Below are positions 8,495 through 16,158 of a stretch of 64,000 bases of DNA, in pieces. The position numbers were made by a program, and so were the translations under genes. The DNA is from Sphingobacterium sp. SGR-19 (GTDB lineage Bacteria; Bacteroidota; Bacteroidia; Sphingobacteriales; Sphingobacteriaceae), in contig NZ_JAAKGS010000005.1 in assembly GCF_011043555.1 (NCBI RefSeq), positions 124,001 to 188,000 of the forward strand, read 5' to 3'. Within the stretch, counting starts at the first letter, position 1, and the number at the start of each line of letters is the position of its first letter. The notes beneath the pieces are model-generated. The model did not search any database, was not told where the DNA came from, and saw nothing but the letters and a program-made list of their open reading frames with translations.

Positions 8495-10858
8495 ATGAAG
8501 AAGCATTTATCAATACTACTAATAGTTTGCACGTTCGTGGTGTCATCCTGCGGAGGGGAGAAAGAAGTGACGGAAAGACTATCTAACTACGTGAATCCCA
8601 ACATCGGCTCCATACACAGCAGGTGGTTTTTCTATACGCCAGGCGCTGTGCCATTTGGAATGGCCAAACTAGGGCCGTCCACAAATGGTTCCTATGGGAA
8701 TGCCAATGGTTGGGAAGCGGTTGGCTATGAGGATAGCCATAGTTCTATAGAAGGTTTTGCTTGTTTCCATGAATTTCAGATCGGTGGCGTTATGCTAATG
8801 CCGATTGTCGGAGAGTTAAAAACTACGCCGGGCACGCTCGAAAATCCTGCCGAGGGCTACCGCTCCCCCTTTAAAAAAGAGAACGAGTATGCTACCGCTG
8901 GATTCTACCGTGTTTTGCTAGATAAATACGAAACAAAAGTGGAGCTTACGGCGACCGACAGGGTTGGTTATCAGCGTTACACATTTCCGCAGTCTGAAGA
9001 GTCTTATATCTTGTTCGATATCGGAAATAAATTAGGCGAAAGCGGTGCGGTAAGTGACGCCTATATCAAAGCGGTTGACGAGACTACTATTGAAGGGTAT
9101 GTTGTGACAAAGCCTGAATATGTAAAAAAGTATCAGCCGGATGCGACCGTGAATATGTATTTTTATGCCAAATTGAGCAAACCTTTCAACGACGTCAAGA
9201 CCTTCCTGCGCGCAGATTCTGTCGGTTCGGCAAGGGAAATAAAGGGAGTGGGCGCTTGTTTGGCTGTTCAATATGAGACAGCAGCTGATGAACAGATTAC
9301 CGTACAGATTGGCCAATCGTATACCTCGATCGAAAATGCAAAACAGAATTATGAGATGGAAGCTACCGATCGGAGCTTTGACGCGGTCAAAGATGATGCT
9401 TCGCTCCGGTGGAATGACATGCTCGGGCGTGTAAAAGTCGAGGGCGGCCGTAAAGAAGATAGGGTTAAGTTTTACACGGGGCTGTATCACGCTTTGTTGG
9501 GACGTGGCCTTGCTAACGATGTGAACGGTGCTTATCCGAAAAATGATGGTACAGTTGGGTTCGTTGAGCTAGACGAAGATAAACAGCCGGCCTTTAATTA
9601 CTACAATACGGACGCCATCTGGGGAGGATATTGGAACCTTACCCAGCTGTGGGCATTGGCCTATCCGGAATATTACTCCGATTGGGTGCAGAGCCAATTA
9701 TTGGTATATAAAGAGACGGGCTGGCTGGGAGATGGTATCGCTAACAGCAAATATGTCTCAGGTGTAGGTACAAACTTCACTAGTCTGGCAATTGCTGCTG
9801 CTTACAATTGTGGAATCCGTGATTTTGATTATCAATTGGGGTATGAGGCCGCGCTAAAGAATGAGATAGATGGTCAAAACCGACCGGCCGGTGCAGGTAA
9901 ACTGGATGTCGCAGCATTTGTGGAACGCGGTTATTGCCCCTATATTCCAAGTGACGATTATTTTATTACGAAGCAGGATGAAGGGTCGGTATTCGGCGCC
10001 TCCCACACCATGGAGTATGCGTTTAGTAGTTATGCTGTCGCGCAATTCGCGAAAAACTTAAAAAAGGAAGCGGATTATCAGCGTCTTTCTAAAATGGCAT
10101 CGAACTGGGAGAATCTCTTTGATACGGAAACCGAACTTATTCGTCCGCGCACGCTAGACGGAAATTTCTTGCCAAATTTTGATCCGATGGCCGCATGGGC
10201 AGGTTTTCAGGAGGGTAACGCGATCCAATACACATTTTATGTGCCTCACCAACCCGGGAAATTGATTGACAAGGTAGGTAGAGATGTGTTTAACGATCGC
10301 CTCGACAGTATTTTCACGCGCTCGCAGAAAAACACTTTTGGTGGAGGTAAAACAGTGGATGCTTTCGCAGGTGTACACGCACTTTATAATCACGGTAATC
10401 AGCCAAACCTGCATGTATCTTGGCTGTTCAATTTTTCTGGGAAACCTTATTTAACCCAAAAATGGGTGCGTACAATCTGTGATGAATTTTATGGCGTTGA
10501 TGGGCTTCATGGCTATGGTTACGGCCAGGATGAGGACCAAGGACAATTAGGTGCATGGTATGTGATGGCTGGTATGGGCATATTTGATGTGAAAGGCCTA
10601 ACACAGGTCGATCCACAATTCCAGATTGGTAGCCCTATATTTGATCGTATCGAGGTCAAGCTGAATAAAAAATATTATAAAGGCGATACGTTTGTGATCG
10701 AAGTAGCGAATAATTCACCAGAGAATATCTATGTACAATCTGTAAACAAAAACGGCAACGCACAGCAATCGGTATCCATCCCATTCGCGGATGTGGTAAA
10801 TGGCGGTGTGCTGAAACTGCAGATGGGAAGCGAACCAAATACGGATTTACAGGAGTAG
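8495..10858 (+). CDS. GH92 exo-alpha-mannosidase lipoprotein
   Basis: Family GH92 calcium-dependent exo-alpha-mannosidase (787 residues), removing alpha-1,2/1,3 mannose side chains or ends. The signal peptide has a lipobox at Cys19 (VVSSC) without acidic residues right after it, so it may face the periplasm. The N-terminal beta-sandwich starts with the family hallmark YVNPNIGS and PGAVPFGMAKLGPS. The catalytic (alpha/alpha)6 domain contains SHTMEYAFSSYA, whose Glu matches the general acid, and GQDEDQGQLGAWYV, which matches the acidic general-base and calcium region. It is the last gene before a strong terminator at 10908. Linkage specificity cannot be read from the sequence. Confidence 0.94.
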   Translation: MKKHLSILLIVCTFVVSSCGGEKEVTERLSNYVNPNIGSIHSRWFFYTPGAVPFGMAKLGPSTNGSYGNANGWEAVGYEDSHSSIEGFACFHEFQIGGVMLMPIVGELKTTPGTLENPAEGYRSPFKKENEYATAGFYRVLLDKYETKVELTATDRVGYQRYTFPQSEESYILFDIGNKLGESGAVSDAYIKAVDETTIEGYVVTKPEYVKKYQPDATVNMYFYAKLSKPFNDVKTFLRADSVGSAREIKGVGACLAVQYETAADEQITVQIGQSYTSIENAKQNYEMEATDRSFDAVKDDASLRWNDMLGRVKVEGGRKEDRVKFYTGLYHALLGRGLANDVNGAYPKNDGTVGFVELDEDKQPAFNYYNTDAIWGGYWNLTQLWALAYPEYYSDWVQSQLLVYKETGWLGDGIANSKYVSGVGTNFTSLAIAAAYNCGIRDFDYQLGYEAALKNEIDGQNRPAGAGKLDVAAFVERGYCPYIPSDDYFITKQDEGSVFGASHTMEYAFSSYAVAQFAKNLKKEADYQRLSKMASNWENLFDTETELIRPRTLDGNFLPNFDPMAAWAGFQEGNAIQYTFYVPHQPGKLIDKVGRDVFNDRLDSIFTRSQKNTFGGGKTVDAFAGVHALYNHGNQPNLHVSWLFNFSGKPYLTQKWVRTICDEFYGVDGLHGYGYGQDEDQGQLGAWYVMAGMGIFDVKGLTQVDPQFQIGSPIFDRIEVKLNKKYYKGDTFVIEVANNSPENIYVQSVNKNGNAQQSVSIPFADVVNGGVLKLQMGSEPNTDLQE

Positions 10859-10907
10859 ATTTCTGCTTCGCGCTCTTCGCCTATAAGGGCGCCTCTTCAT
10901 ATTACGG

Positions 10908-10940
10908 GTAGAGACACCAACACGGTGTCTCTACTTTTTT
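10908..10940 (+). terminator. Terminator of the mannan locus
   Basis: An 11-bp perfect stem (GTAGAGACACC at 10908-10918 paired with 10924-10934), a 5-base loop and six T residues form a classic intrinsic terminator 50 bp after the GH92 stop. Confidence 0.92.
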
Positions 10941-11145
10941 ATATAGCAAGTATATGCGGTATTGCACAAACCCCAATTAACCTTTGATGTCGCATCTGGA
11001 TATTGACACGATGAGGTTTTAGGTAGGCAATTGCACGATCCTTCCTTAACCACGGATGTCGCCTCTTTTTTGTTGAGTATGCAGAAATTCCCTTTTTTGC
11101 ACTATCTAATAAGGATTCAACAAAAAACAGCGACGAGTTTTTTTG

Positions 11146-11172
11146 CTTCTTTTTTTGAGGAAAAAAAAGAAG
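11146..11172. repeat. A/T-rich hairpin upstream of the -7 box
   Basis: Perfect 11-bp inverted repeat, CTTCTTTTTTT with AAAAAAAGAAG, around the loop GAGG. Its right arm ends 11 bp before the TATCTTTA box. The same arrangement occurs at 32324-32367 upstream of an unrelated gene. Confidence 0.75.
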
Positions 11173-11183
11173 AGAAATAACGT

Positions 11184-11191
11184 TATCTTTA
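11184..11191 (+). promoter_or_regulatory. -7 box of the lipid kinase gene
   Basis: TATCTTTA, one base off the Bacteroidota TAnnTTTG -7 consensus, 21 bp before the ATG at 11213. An identical octamer precedes the gene at 32387, again behind a hairpin. Confidence 0.6.
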
Positions 11192-11212
11192 TAACCTATT
11201 TCGGATGAAGAT

Positions 11213-12091
11213 ATGCGTCAACGTAAGCGAATATTGTTTGTTATCAACCCGATTTCCGGGGGGAAAAAGAAAACGGCGTTCAACAAGCAAGTCTTGGAAG
11301 TGCTCGACTTGGAGAAGTTTGATCCGACATTTAAGATTACCGATCATGCCAACCACGCTTTTGAACTAGGGAAGTCGGCAATCGAGGAAGGATATGATGC
11401 GGTAATAGCCGTGGGAGGCGATGGCACGATCAACGAGCTGGGATCTGCGATTTTAGGAACTGATATGCCATTGGGTATCATCCCCGAAGGGTCAGGAAAT
11501 GGCTTGGCACTTTACCTAGGGATTCCGCTCAACGAATCGGCGGCTATCAGAAGGATCAATCGATTTGAGACGTCCGAAGTCGATACAGGCGTGGTCAACG
11601 GACGGCATTTCTTTAATATTGCCGGATTGGGTTTTGATGCTTCTGTAAGCGACCGCTTTGCTGCAGATAATATTAGAGGCCCAATTGGCTATTTACGTTC
11701 AGCGATCAACGTGTTGAGCGATTTCCAACCCAGCACTTATACATTGCAGATAGACGGGAAGGAATATAAGAGAGAGGCCTTTATGGTTAGTGTGGCAAAT
11801 TCTCCACAGTATGGCAACAATGCTTATATTGCACCGCAAGCATCGATCAATGACGGACTGCTTGACGTATGTATCGTAAAAAAGTTTCCGCTCTATCTAT
11901 TTCCCAAAATGGTTTTCCATTTGTTCACGAAAAGTGCCGACCAATCCGAGTACGTGGAAATAATTCCCGGAAAGGAAATTACCATTCTGCGGGACGAAAA
12001 AGGGCCGGTACACGTAGATGGGGAACCCGTTGAAATGGGGAAGACGTTGGAGATTACGATCAAACCGAGATCATTGAAAGTTATTTGTTAG
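11213..12091 (+). CDS. Diacylglycerol kinase family lipid kinase (YegS/DgkB type)
   Basis: ATP-dependent lipid kinase of the DAGK catalytic superfamily (292 residues, usual length about 300). The phosphate-binding signature VGGDGTINELGS is at 67-78, and the second family block PEGSGNGLALYLGIP follows at 91-105. The N-terminal VINPISGGKKK is the typical first strand. The likely substrate is diacylglycerol or a related lipid at the inner face of the membrane, returning it to phospholipid synthesis, but sphingosine-kinase-like activity is also possible because members of this order make sphingolipids. The next gene starts 4 bp after its stop. Confidence 0.9.
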   Translation: MRQRKRILFVINPISGGKKKTAFNKQVLEVLDLEKFDPTFKITDHANHAFELGKSAIEEGYDAVIAVGGDGTINELGSAILGTDMPLGIIPEGSGNGLALYLGIPLNESAAIRRINRFETSEVDTGVVNGRHFFNIAGLGFDASVSDRFAADNIRGPIGYLRSAINVLSDFQPSTYTLQIDGKEYKREAFMVSVANSPQYGNNAYIAPQASINDGLLDVCIVKKFPLYLFPKMVFHLFTKSADQSEYVEIIPGKEITILRDEKGPVHVDGEPVEMGKTLEITIKPRSLKVIC

Positions 12092-12095
12092 TAAT

Positions 12096-12443
12096 ATGAA
12101 GAAGAAAAAACAACGTTTTGAAGGTATCGTTTATTCCACGGCGGATAATTTTGAATTTGTAAACGCTGAAAGGGACGAAGAAGAAGACACATTACCGGTT
12201 TCGCAGCAAAAACTAAAAGTACTATTGGATCGCAAGGCACGCAAGGGAAAAGTTGTTACAATTGTGCAAGGATTCATAGGAACCGAAAGTGATTTGAACG
12301 AACTGGCAAAAAAGTTAAAACAAAAATGTGGCGTCGGTGGAGCTGCAAAAGACGGCGAAATTTTGATTCAAGGCGATGTCAAACAAAAGATCTTTGATTT
12401 GCTCAAAAACGATGGGTATCCAGTGAAATCGGTTGGAGGATAG
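12096..12443 (+). CDS. SUI1/YciH-like translation initiation factor
   Basis: Small basic protein of 115 residues whose C-terminal half is the SUI1 (eIF1-like) fold: KGKVVTIVQGFIGTESDLNELAKKLKQK, split here by helix and strand, then CGVGGAAKDGEILIQGD, the conserved family end. The N-terminal 45 residues are charged and probably flexible. Bacterial YciH homologues bind the 30S subunit and affect start-site choice, but the role in Bacteroidota is not established. It is probably co-transcribed with the lipid kinase 4 bp upstream, with no evident functional link. Confidence 0.85.
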   Translation: MKKKKQRFEGIVYSTADNFEFVNAERDEEEDTLPVSQQKLKVLLDRKARKGKVVTIVQGFIGTESDLNELAKKLKQKCGVGGAAKDGEILIQGDVKQKIFDLLKNDGYPVKSVGG

Positions 12444-12877
12444 ATGTTTACAATGCAAAAACTAAACGGAATGTGACGGAAAGCTGATCGTTGGCTTTGA
12501 AATTATGACAATCACTTGATGCAGGTTTTTGCCGAAAGTAGGCTATGTTTTTGTGAGTGAATACTTACTTATTTTTTATTATTAATAATTCTTTAATTTG
12601 CATAAACCAAAAAAAATGATTTTCATTGTAAAATATTAGCGCGGTATTAACGTTAATCCGTATAGCAAATATCATATTAGGAAGGACATGGAACCGCTGA
12701 TGGTTTACTAATATGTGACGCATTGAAAGATGTATAAATTAATGTCAAGAAAATTTTATTTTTAACACAAAATAGTATATTTGTTTTGCTTTTATGGCAG
12801 AATAAGTGCTTTTGAATTGCACAAATTGAATTAAACAATTAAATATTAAACAACAGTAAAATCTAAAAATTAGTAAA
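12444..12877. other. Regulatory gap before the TonB energising operon
   Basis: 434 bp with no coding frame. It is A/T-rich towards the right. It contains a Fur-like palindrome AATGATTTTCATT at 12615-12627, a near-consensus TTAATTTG at 12593-12600 and a perfect TATATTTG at 12776-12783, leaving an exbB leader of about 90 bases. I see no terminator for the preceding genes. Confidence 0.6.
12776..12783 (+). promoter_or_regulatory. -7 box for exbB-exbD-tonB
   Basis: TATATTTG matches TAnnTTTG exactly and lies 94 bp before the exbB ATG. No clear TTTG -33 element is visible at the expected distance. Confidence 0.6.
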
Positions 12878-13711
12878 ATGGCAAACGCACCAAAAACTAC
12901 TGCTCCTGCTAAAAAACAAGAAAGCGGAAATTCAGGTAATTTATTTGCGAGTTTAGCAATCATCATTTGTTTTGTGATTGGTTTCGTCGTCTATAAATTT
13001 GTAATGGGAGATCCTTCAAACTTTATCGACAACAATCCAGAAAATCAACCCCTCCCTGGTAACTATTTCGGAATGGTTTACCACGCAGGCGCGGTAGTAC
13101 CTGTCCTTTTAGGTCTATTTTTAATGGTATGGGTATTCGCTGTAGAGCGTTTTATCGTTATCGGTAGAGCTTCGGGTACGGGTAACGTAGGTAACTTCGT
13201 AAGAAAAATACAGTCTTTGATCAACGGCGGTAACATTGATTCGGCTATCTCCGAGTGCGATAAGCAAAAAGGTTCTGTAGCAAACGTGGTAAAAGCTGGC
13301 TTGTTGAAATATAAAGATGTTTCAGCTAACGTTGGCATGGATTCAGAAAAATCTGTCTTAGCTATCCAGAAAGAAATCGAAGAGACAACTGCGTTAGAAA
13401 TGCCAATGTTAGAGAAAAACATGAACGTTCTTGCAACATTGGTGTCTATCGGTACGTTGGTTGGTCTATTGGGTACGGTAACCGGTATGATTAGAGCTTT
13501 CGCGGCCTTGGCAACAGGTGGTGCTCCAGATTCAGCGCAGTTGGCAAATGGTATCTCCGAGGCCTTGATCAACACGGCAACAGGTATCGCGACGTCTACT
13601 TTCGCTATCGTGTTCTATAACATCTTAACAGCAAGAATTGATAAGTTGACTTATTCTATCGATGAGGCTGGTTTCTCCATCGTGCAAACGTACGCTGCAA
13701 ACCATAAATAA
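12878..13711 (+). CDS. exbB: ExbB/TolQ/MotA proton-channel protein
   Basis: Inner-membrane proton channel subunit that, with ExbD, powers TonB. Its 277 residues include a first membrane segment near 22-42, a second near 67-85, a cytoplasmic helical stretch, and the paired C-terminal membrane helices at about 185-205 (LATLVSIGTLVGLLGTVTGM) and 230-255. The GTV-x-GMI and NTATGIATSTFAIVFYN blocks are the MotA/TolQ/ExbB hallmarks. It is the first gene of a six- or seven-gene TonB cluster. A 97-bp gap with a hairpin separates it from the first exbD, and could help set the known excess of ExbB over ExbD. Confidence 0.95.
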   Translation: MANAPKTTAPAKKQESGNSGNLFASLAIIICFVIGFVVYKFVMGDPSNFIDNNPENQPLPGNYFGMVYHAGAVVPVLLGLFLMVWVFAVERFIVIGRASGTGNVGNFVRKIQSLINGGNIDSAISECDKQKGSVANVVKAGLLKYKDVSANVGMDSEKSVLAIQKEIEETTALEMPMLEKNMNVLATLVSIGTLVGLLGTVTGMIRAFAALATGGAPDSAQLANGISEALINTATGIATSTFAIVFYNILTARIDKLTYSIDEAGFSIVQTYAANHK

Positions 13712-13722
13712 GAAAAGATGTT

Positions 13723-13754
13723 TTTTTCAAATTCTTTTATGGAATTTGTGAAAA
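13723..13754 (+). repeat. Hairpin between exbB and exbD
   Basis: CAAATTC at 13728-13734 pairs with GAATTTG at 13742-13748 around a 7-base loop. After one mismatch the stem can continue by T/A pairing. It lacks a 3' T-run, so it is more likely an mRNA-processing or stability element than a terminator. Confidence 0.45.
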
Positions 13755-13808
13755 GCATGCATCATAGATGTAAACGAATAAGGATTTAACTAAGGAAGTA
13801 AAGAAAAA

Positions 13809-14459
13809 ATGGGTAAAGCAAAAGTAAAAAGAGCCAGTACCTCCATCGACATGACGGCGATGTGTGACGTATCGTTCTTGCTCCTTACATTCTTCGTATT
13901 GACGGCAACAGCACGCCAGCCCGAAGTATTGGTGGTGGATACGCCAGCTTCGTCAAGTCCCGAAAAGTTACCAGATGATGGTTTGGGGATTATTTCGGTG
14001 GCGAACGGTAAAATATTCTTCGGTATCAAGAACCCAAACGTGCGGGAACTTACCTTAAAGAATATATCGCAGAAATACAGTGTTAATTTTTCTGCAGAGG
14101 AATACGAAAAATTCAGACAGTTGGACGAATTTGGCGTTCCGGTAAGGAATTTACGTCAGCTGCTTTCGTTGCCAAATGACCAACGGACGGAAAGTATACA
14201 GCCGGGTATCCCTGTAGATAGTACAGAGACGGCCTCAAACGAGCTGTATTCTTGGGTACAGGAGGCGCGTCGGGCCACGATCGAGTTCAACCGCTCACGC
14301 GAAGACGAAAAAGGGTTTGTGGATCCGGGGCCGATGAAAGTAGCGATCAAAGCTGATGCCGAAGAGAAATATCCGGCTATCAACTTAATTATTGAAACGT
14401 TACGTAACCAGAAGCAAAACAAATTTAGTTTTGTGACGGGTTTGAGGCAGGATAACTAA
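13809..14459 (+). CDS. exbD: ExbD/TolR-family biopolymer transport protein (first copy)
   Basis: Single-pass inner-membrane partner of ExbB (216 residues). A short basic cytoplasmic N-terminus is followed by one membrane helix at about 17-37. The helix carries the essential Asp in SIDMTAMCDVSFLLLTFFVL. The periplasmic domain has the ExbD fold with an extra central insertion of about 60 residues (around 85-150), making it longer than the second copy. The tandem of two different ExbD genes is common in Bacteroidota TonB clusters. The next gene follows after 19 bp. Confidence 0.93.
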   Translation: MGKAKVKRASTSIDMTAMCDVSFLLLTFFVLTATARQPEVLVVDTPASSSPEKLPDDGLGIISVANGKIFFGIKNPNVRELTLKNISQKYSVNFSAEEYEKFRQLDEFGVPVRNLRQLLSLPNDQRTESIQPGIPVDSTETASNELYSWVQEARRATIEFNRSREDEKGFVDPGPMKVAIKADAEEKYPAINLIIETLRNQKQNKFSFVTGLRQDN

Positions 14460-14478
14460 ACGCATAAACGAGAAGAAA

Positions 14479-15030
14479 ATGGCAGAATTAAATCAAGATA
14501 GTGGTAAAGGTGAAAAAGGTGGTAAGGTAAGAGCCAAGAAATCCGGCGGTAAGGTCGATTTGACCGCGATGGTAGACTTAGCCTTCTTATTGATTACCTT
14601 CTTCATGCTGACAACGTCACTAAATACTCCTCAGGCCATGGATGTGGCGATGCCGGACAAAAACAAGATGGATCAAAACGATAATCTGGAAATTGCGGAC
14701 AATCGTTCCATCACCCTTTTGTTGGGATCGGATGACAAGATTTCCTGGTATTATGGACAATTAGCGAAACCGATTTACCCACCGACTACGGTAGATTATG
14801 GTAAAGAAGGTATTCGTCAAGTATTGCTCAGAATGCAGAAAGAGGTTCCTCAGCGTGCAGGAGGTAAAGATTTGATTGTTGTGATCAGGCCTAGCGAAAA
14901 ATCTGTACAACGTAATCTCGTGGATATTTTGGACGAGATGCGGATTGTGGATGTGAAACGCTACATGATTTCCAAGATCAATAGTGACGAAATAGAAGTG
15001 TTGAAAAGCGAAGGTCTTTTTAACGATTAA
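14479..15030 (+). CDS. exbD: ExbD/TolR-family biopolymer transport protein (second copy)
   Basis: Second ExbD-type subunit (183 residues). A Lys/Gly-rich N-terminus is followed by a membrane helix at about 28-48 with the proton-path Asp residues in VDLTAMVDLAFLLITFFML. The periplasmic part carries LIVVIRPSEKSVQRNLVDILDEM, and the middle strand and helix are family-like. It differs clearly from the copy just upstream and is not a recent duplicate. The two may form hetero-dimers inside the ExbB pentamer or serve distinct complexes. Confidence 0.93.
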   Translation: MAELNQDSGKGEKGGKVRAKKSGGKVDLTAMVDLAFLLITFFMLTTSLNTPQAMDVAMPDKNKMDQNDNLEIADNRSITLLLGSDDKISWYYGQLAKPIYPPTTVDYGKEGIRQVLLRMQKEVPQRAGGKDLIVVIRPSEKSVQRNLVDILDEMRIVDVKRYMISKINSDEIEVLKSEGLFND

Positions 15031-15049
15031 TCGCATAATTAAGTAAAAT

Positions 15050-15925
15050 ATGTTTGGTTCTAAATTAGATATATTCAAAAGAGAATGGCTTGACGTCGTC
15101 TTTGAGAATAGAAATAAGGAATATGGCGCCTATGACTTGCGTAAGTTCGCCCCGCGAGCAACCAACGTTGCGCTATTCTCGATTGTCTCGATCGTTCTTG
15201 TTTTGAGTGCTCCAAAAATGTTTAACATTAAGGTGTTCCCGGATAAACCAGTGGAAGAAGCCCCCGTTATAACGGAGGTGACGCTGGAGGATTTGGAGAT
15301 ACCGGAGCCTGAAGAAGAGGAAGAGGAACCACTTCCACAGGAGGAAGAACCACCGCAACGTATCGCACAGGAACCGCCAGCGGAAGATTTGGTGCGTTTC
15401 CCCGAGCCGAAGGTGGTGCCTGAAAGTCAGGTAAAAGAGGAAGTGGTATCACAAGAAGAAATTAAGAAAGAAAATAAAACACCAGCACGTATTACCTTGA
15501 AAGGTACAAAAGGAGCATCGGGTGTGCCTACAGGAGAGTTTGGTCCGAAGAAAGTCGAAGGACAGATTACAGGTAGTGCTACCGGAGATCCAGATGGCGG
15601 CGCAGACAAAATCTTTACCGCGGTAGAGGTGAACCCCGAACCACATGGTGGCTTGAACGCTTTTCGTGAGTGGGTGGGACGTAACTATAGTTATCCGCAA
15701 GGTGCTATTGATGCTGGGGTAAAAGGTCAGGTTGTTGTTTCGTTTGTTGTAGAGCGTGATGGTAGTTTAACGGACATCAAAGTTGTAAAAGATTTGTCGT
15801 ATGGTACGGGAACAGCTGCCGTGAATGTGTTGAAAAAAGCGAAACCTTGGAAACCGGGTATTCAGAATGGTCGTCCAGTGCGTGTAGCTTATACCTTGCC
15901 TATTACATTGAATCTTCAACAATAA
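15050..15925 (+). CDS. tonB: TonB energy-transducing protein
   Basis: 291-residue TonB. A cytoplasmic N-terminus (DVVFENRNKEYGAYDLRK, a Bacteroidota TonB hallmark) is followed by one membrane helix at about 40-57. A Glu/Pro-rich periplasm-spanning linker covers about 65-145 (acidic runs such as EPEEEEEEPLPQEEEPP). The C-terminal TonB domain is at about 205-290 (YPQGAIDAGVKGQVVVSFVV, KKAKPWKPGIQNGRPV). It should contact the TonB box of SusC-type transporters like the one at 281-3289. It lies in the exbB-exbD-exbD-tonB order, with a 19-bp gap from exbD. Confidence 0.95.
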   Translation: MFGSKLDIFKREWLDVVFENRNKEYGAYDLRKFAPRATNVALFSIVSIVLVLSAPKMFNIKVFPDKPVEEAPVITEVTLEDLEIPEPEEEEEEPLPQEEEPPQRIAQEPPAEDLVRFPEPKVVPESQVKEEVVSQEEIKKENKTPARITLKGTKGASGVPTGEFGPKKVEGQITGSATGDPDGGADKIFTAVEVNPEPHGGLNAFREWVGRNYSYPQGAIDAGVKGQVVVSFVVERDGSLTDIKVVKDLSYGTGTAAVNVLKKAKPWKPGIQNGRPVRVAYTLPITLNLQQ

Positions 15926-15927
15926 GC

Positions 15928-16158
15928 ATGGGTTTGCGCAACAACACAAGAAAATTTAGTCAGAAATCGCCAACAAAGCGATTTCTGTCTATTTTGGGGC
16001 TAGCGATGTTCGCCTTCTATTTTATTCTGGGCATCTTGGTTATTTTTTGGGATAATTTTCCGCTTGATATCGACCCTACGTATAAGAATATGTTCGGCAT
16101 CCTGCTCATTGTTTATTCATTTTTACGCTTTGCAAGATTGTGGCAGAATAATTTTTGA
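15928..16158 (+). CDS. Small two-helix membrane protein in the tonB operon
   Basis: 76-residue protein starting at the ATG 2 bp after the tonB stop. A longer frame from 15847 would overlap tonB and is unlikely. A basic N-terminus precedes two predicted membrane helices at about 20-40 (FLSILGLAMFAFYFILGILVI, counted with flanks) and 52-70. The function is unknown. Its stop overlaps the ATG of the next gene by one base (TGATG), so it is a translated member of the TonB operon. Confidence 0.75.
   Translation: MGLRNNTRKFSQKSPTKRFLSILGLAMFAFYFILGILVIFWDNFPLDIDPTYKNMFGILLIVYSFLRFARLWQNNF

Larger units (their letters stand above)
10941..11212. other. Intergenic region with inverted repeats and a promoter
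   Basis: There is no gene here. It contains an imperfect inverted repeat (11058-11077 against 11116-11134, both arms built around TTTTTTGTTGA with a GTCGC end). A perfect 11-bp hairpin follows (CTTCTTTTTTT at 11146-11156 with 11162-11172), then a TATCTTTA box at 11184. The first 100 bases hold nothing I recognise. Confidence 0.7.

Noticed and set aside
12444..12877. Small coding genes or a tRNA in the long gap
   Set aside because: Frames are short and without family signals, and no cloverleaf or TTC-loop pattern was found.
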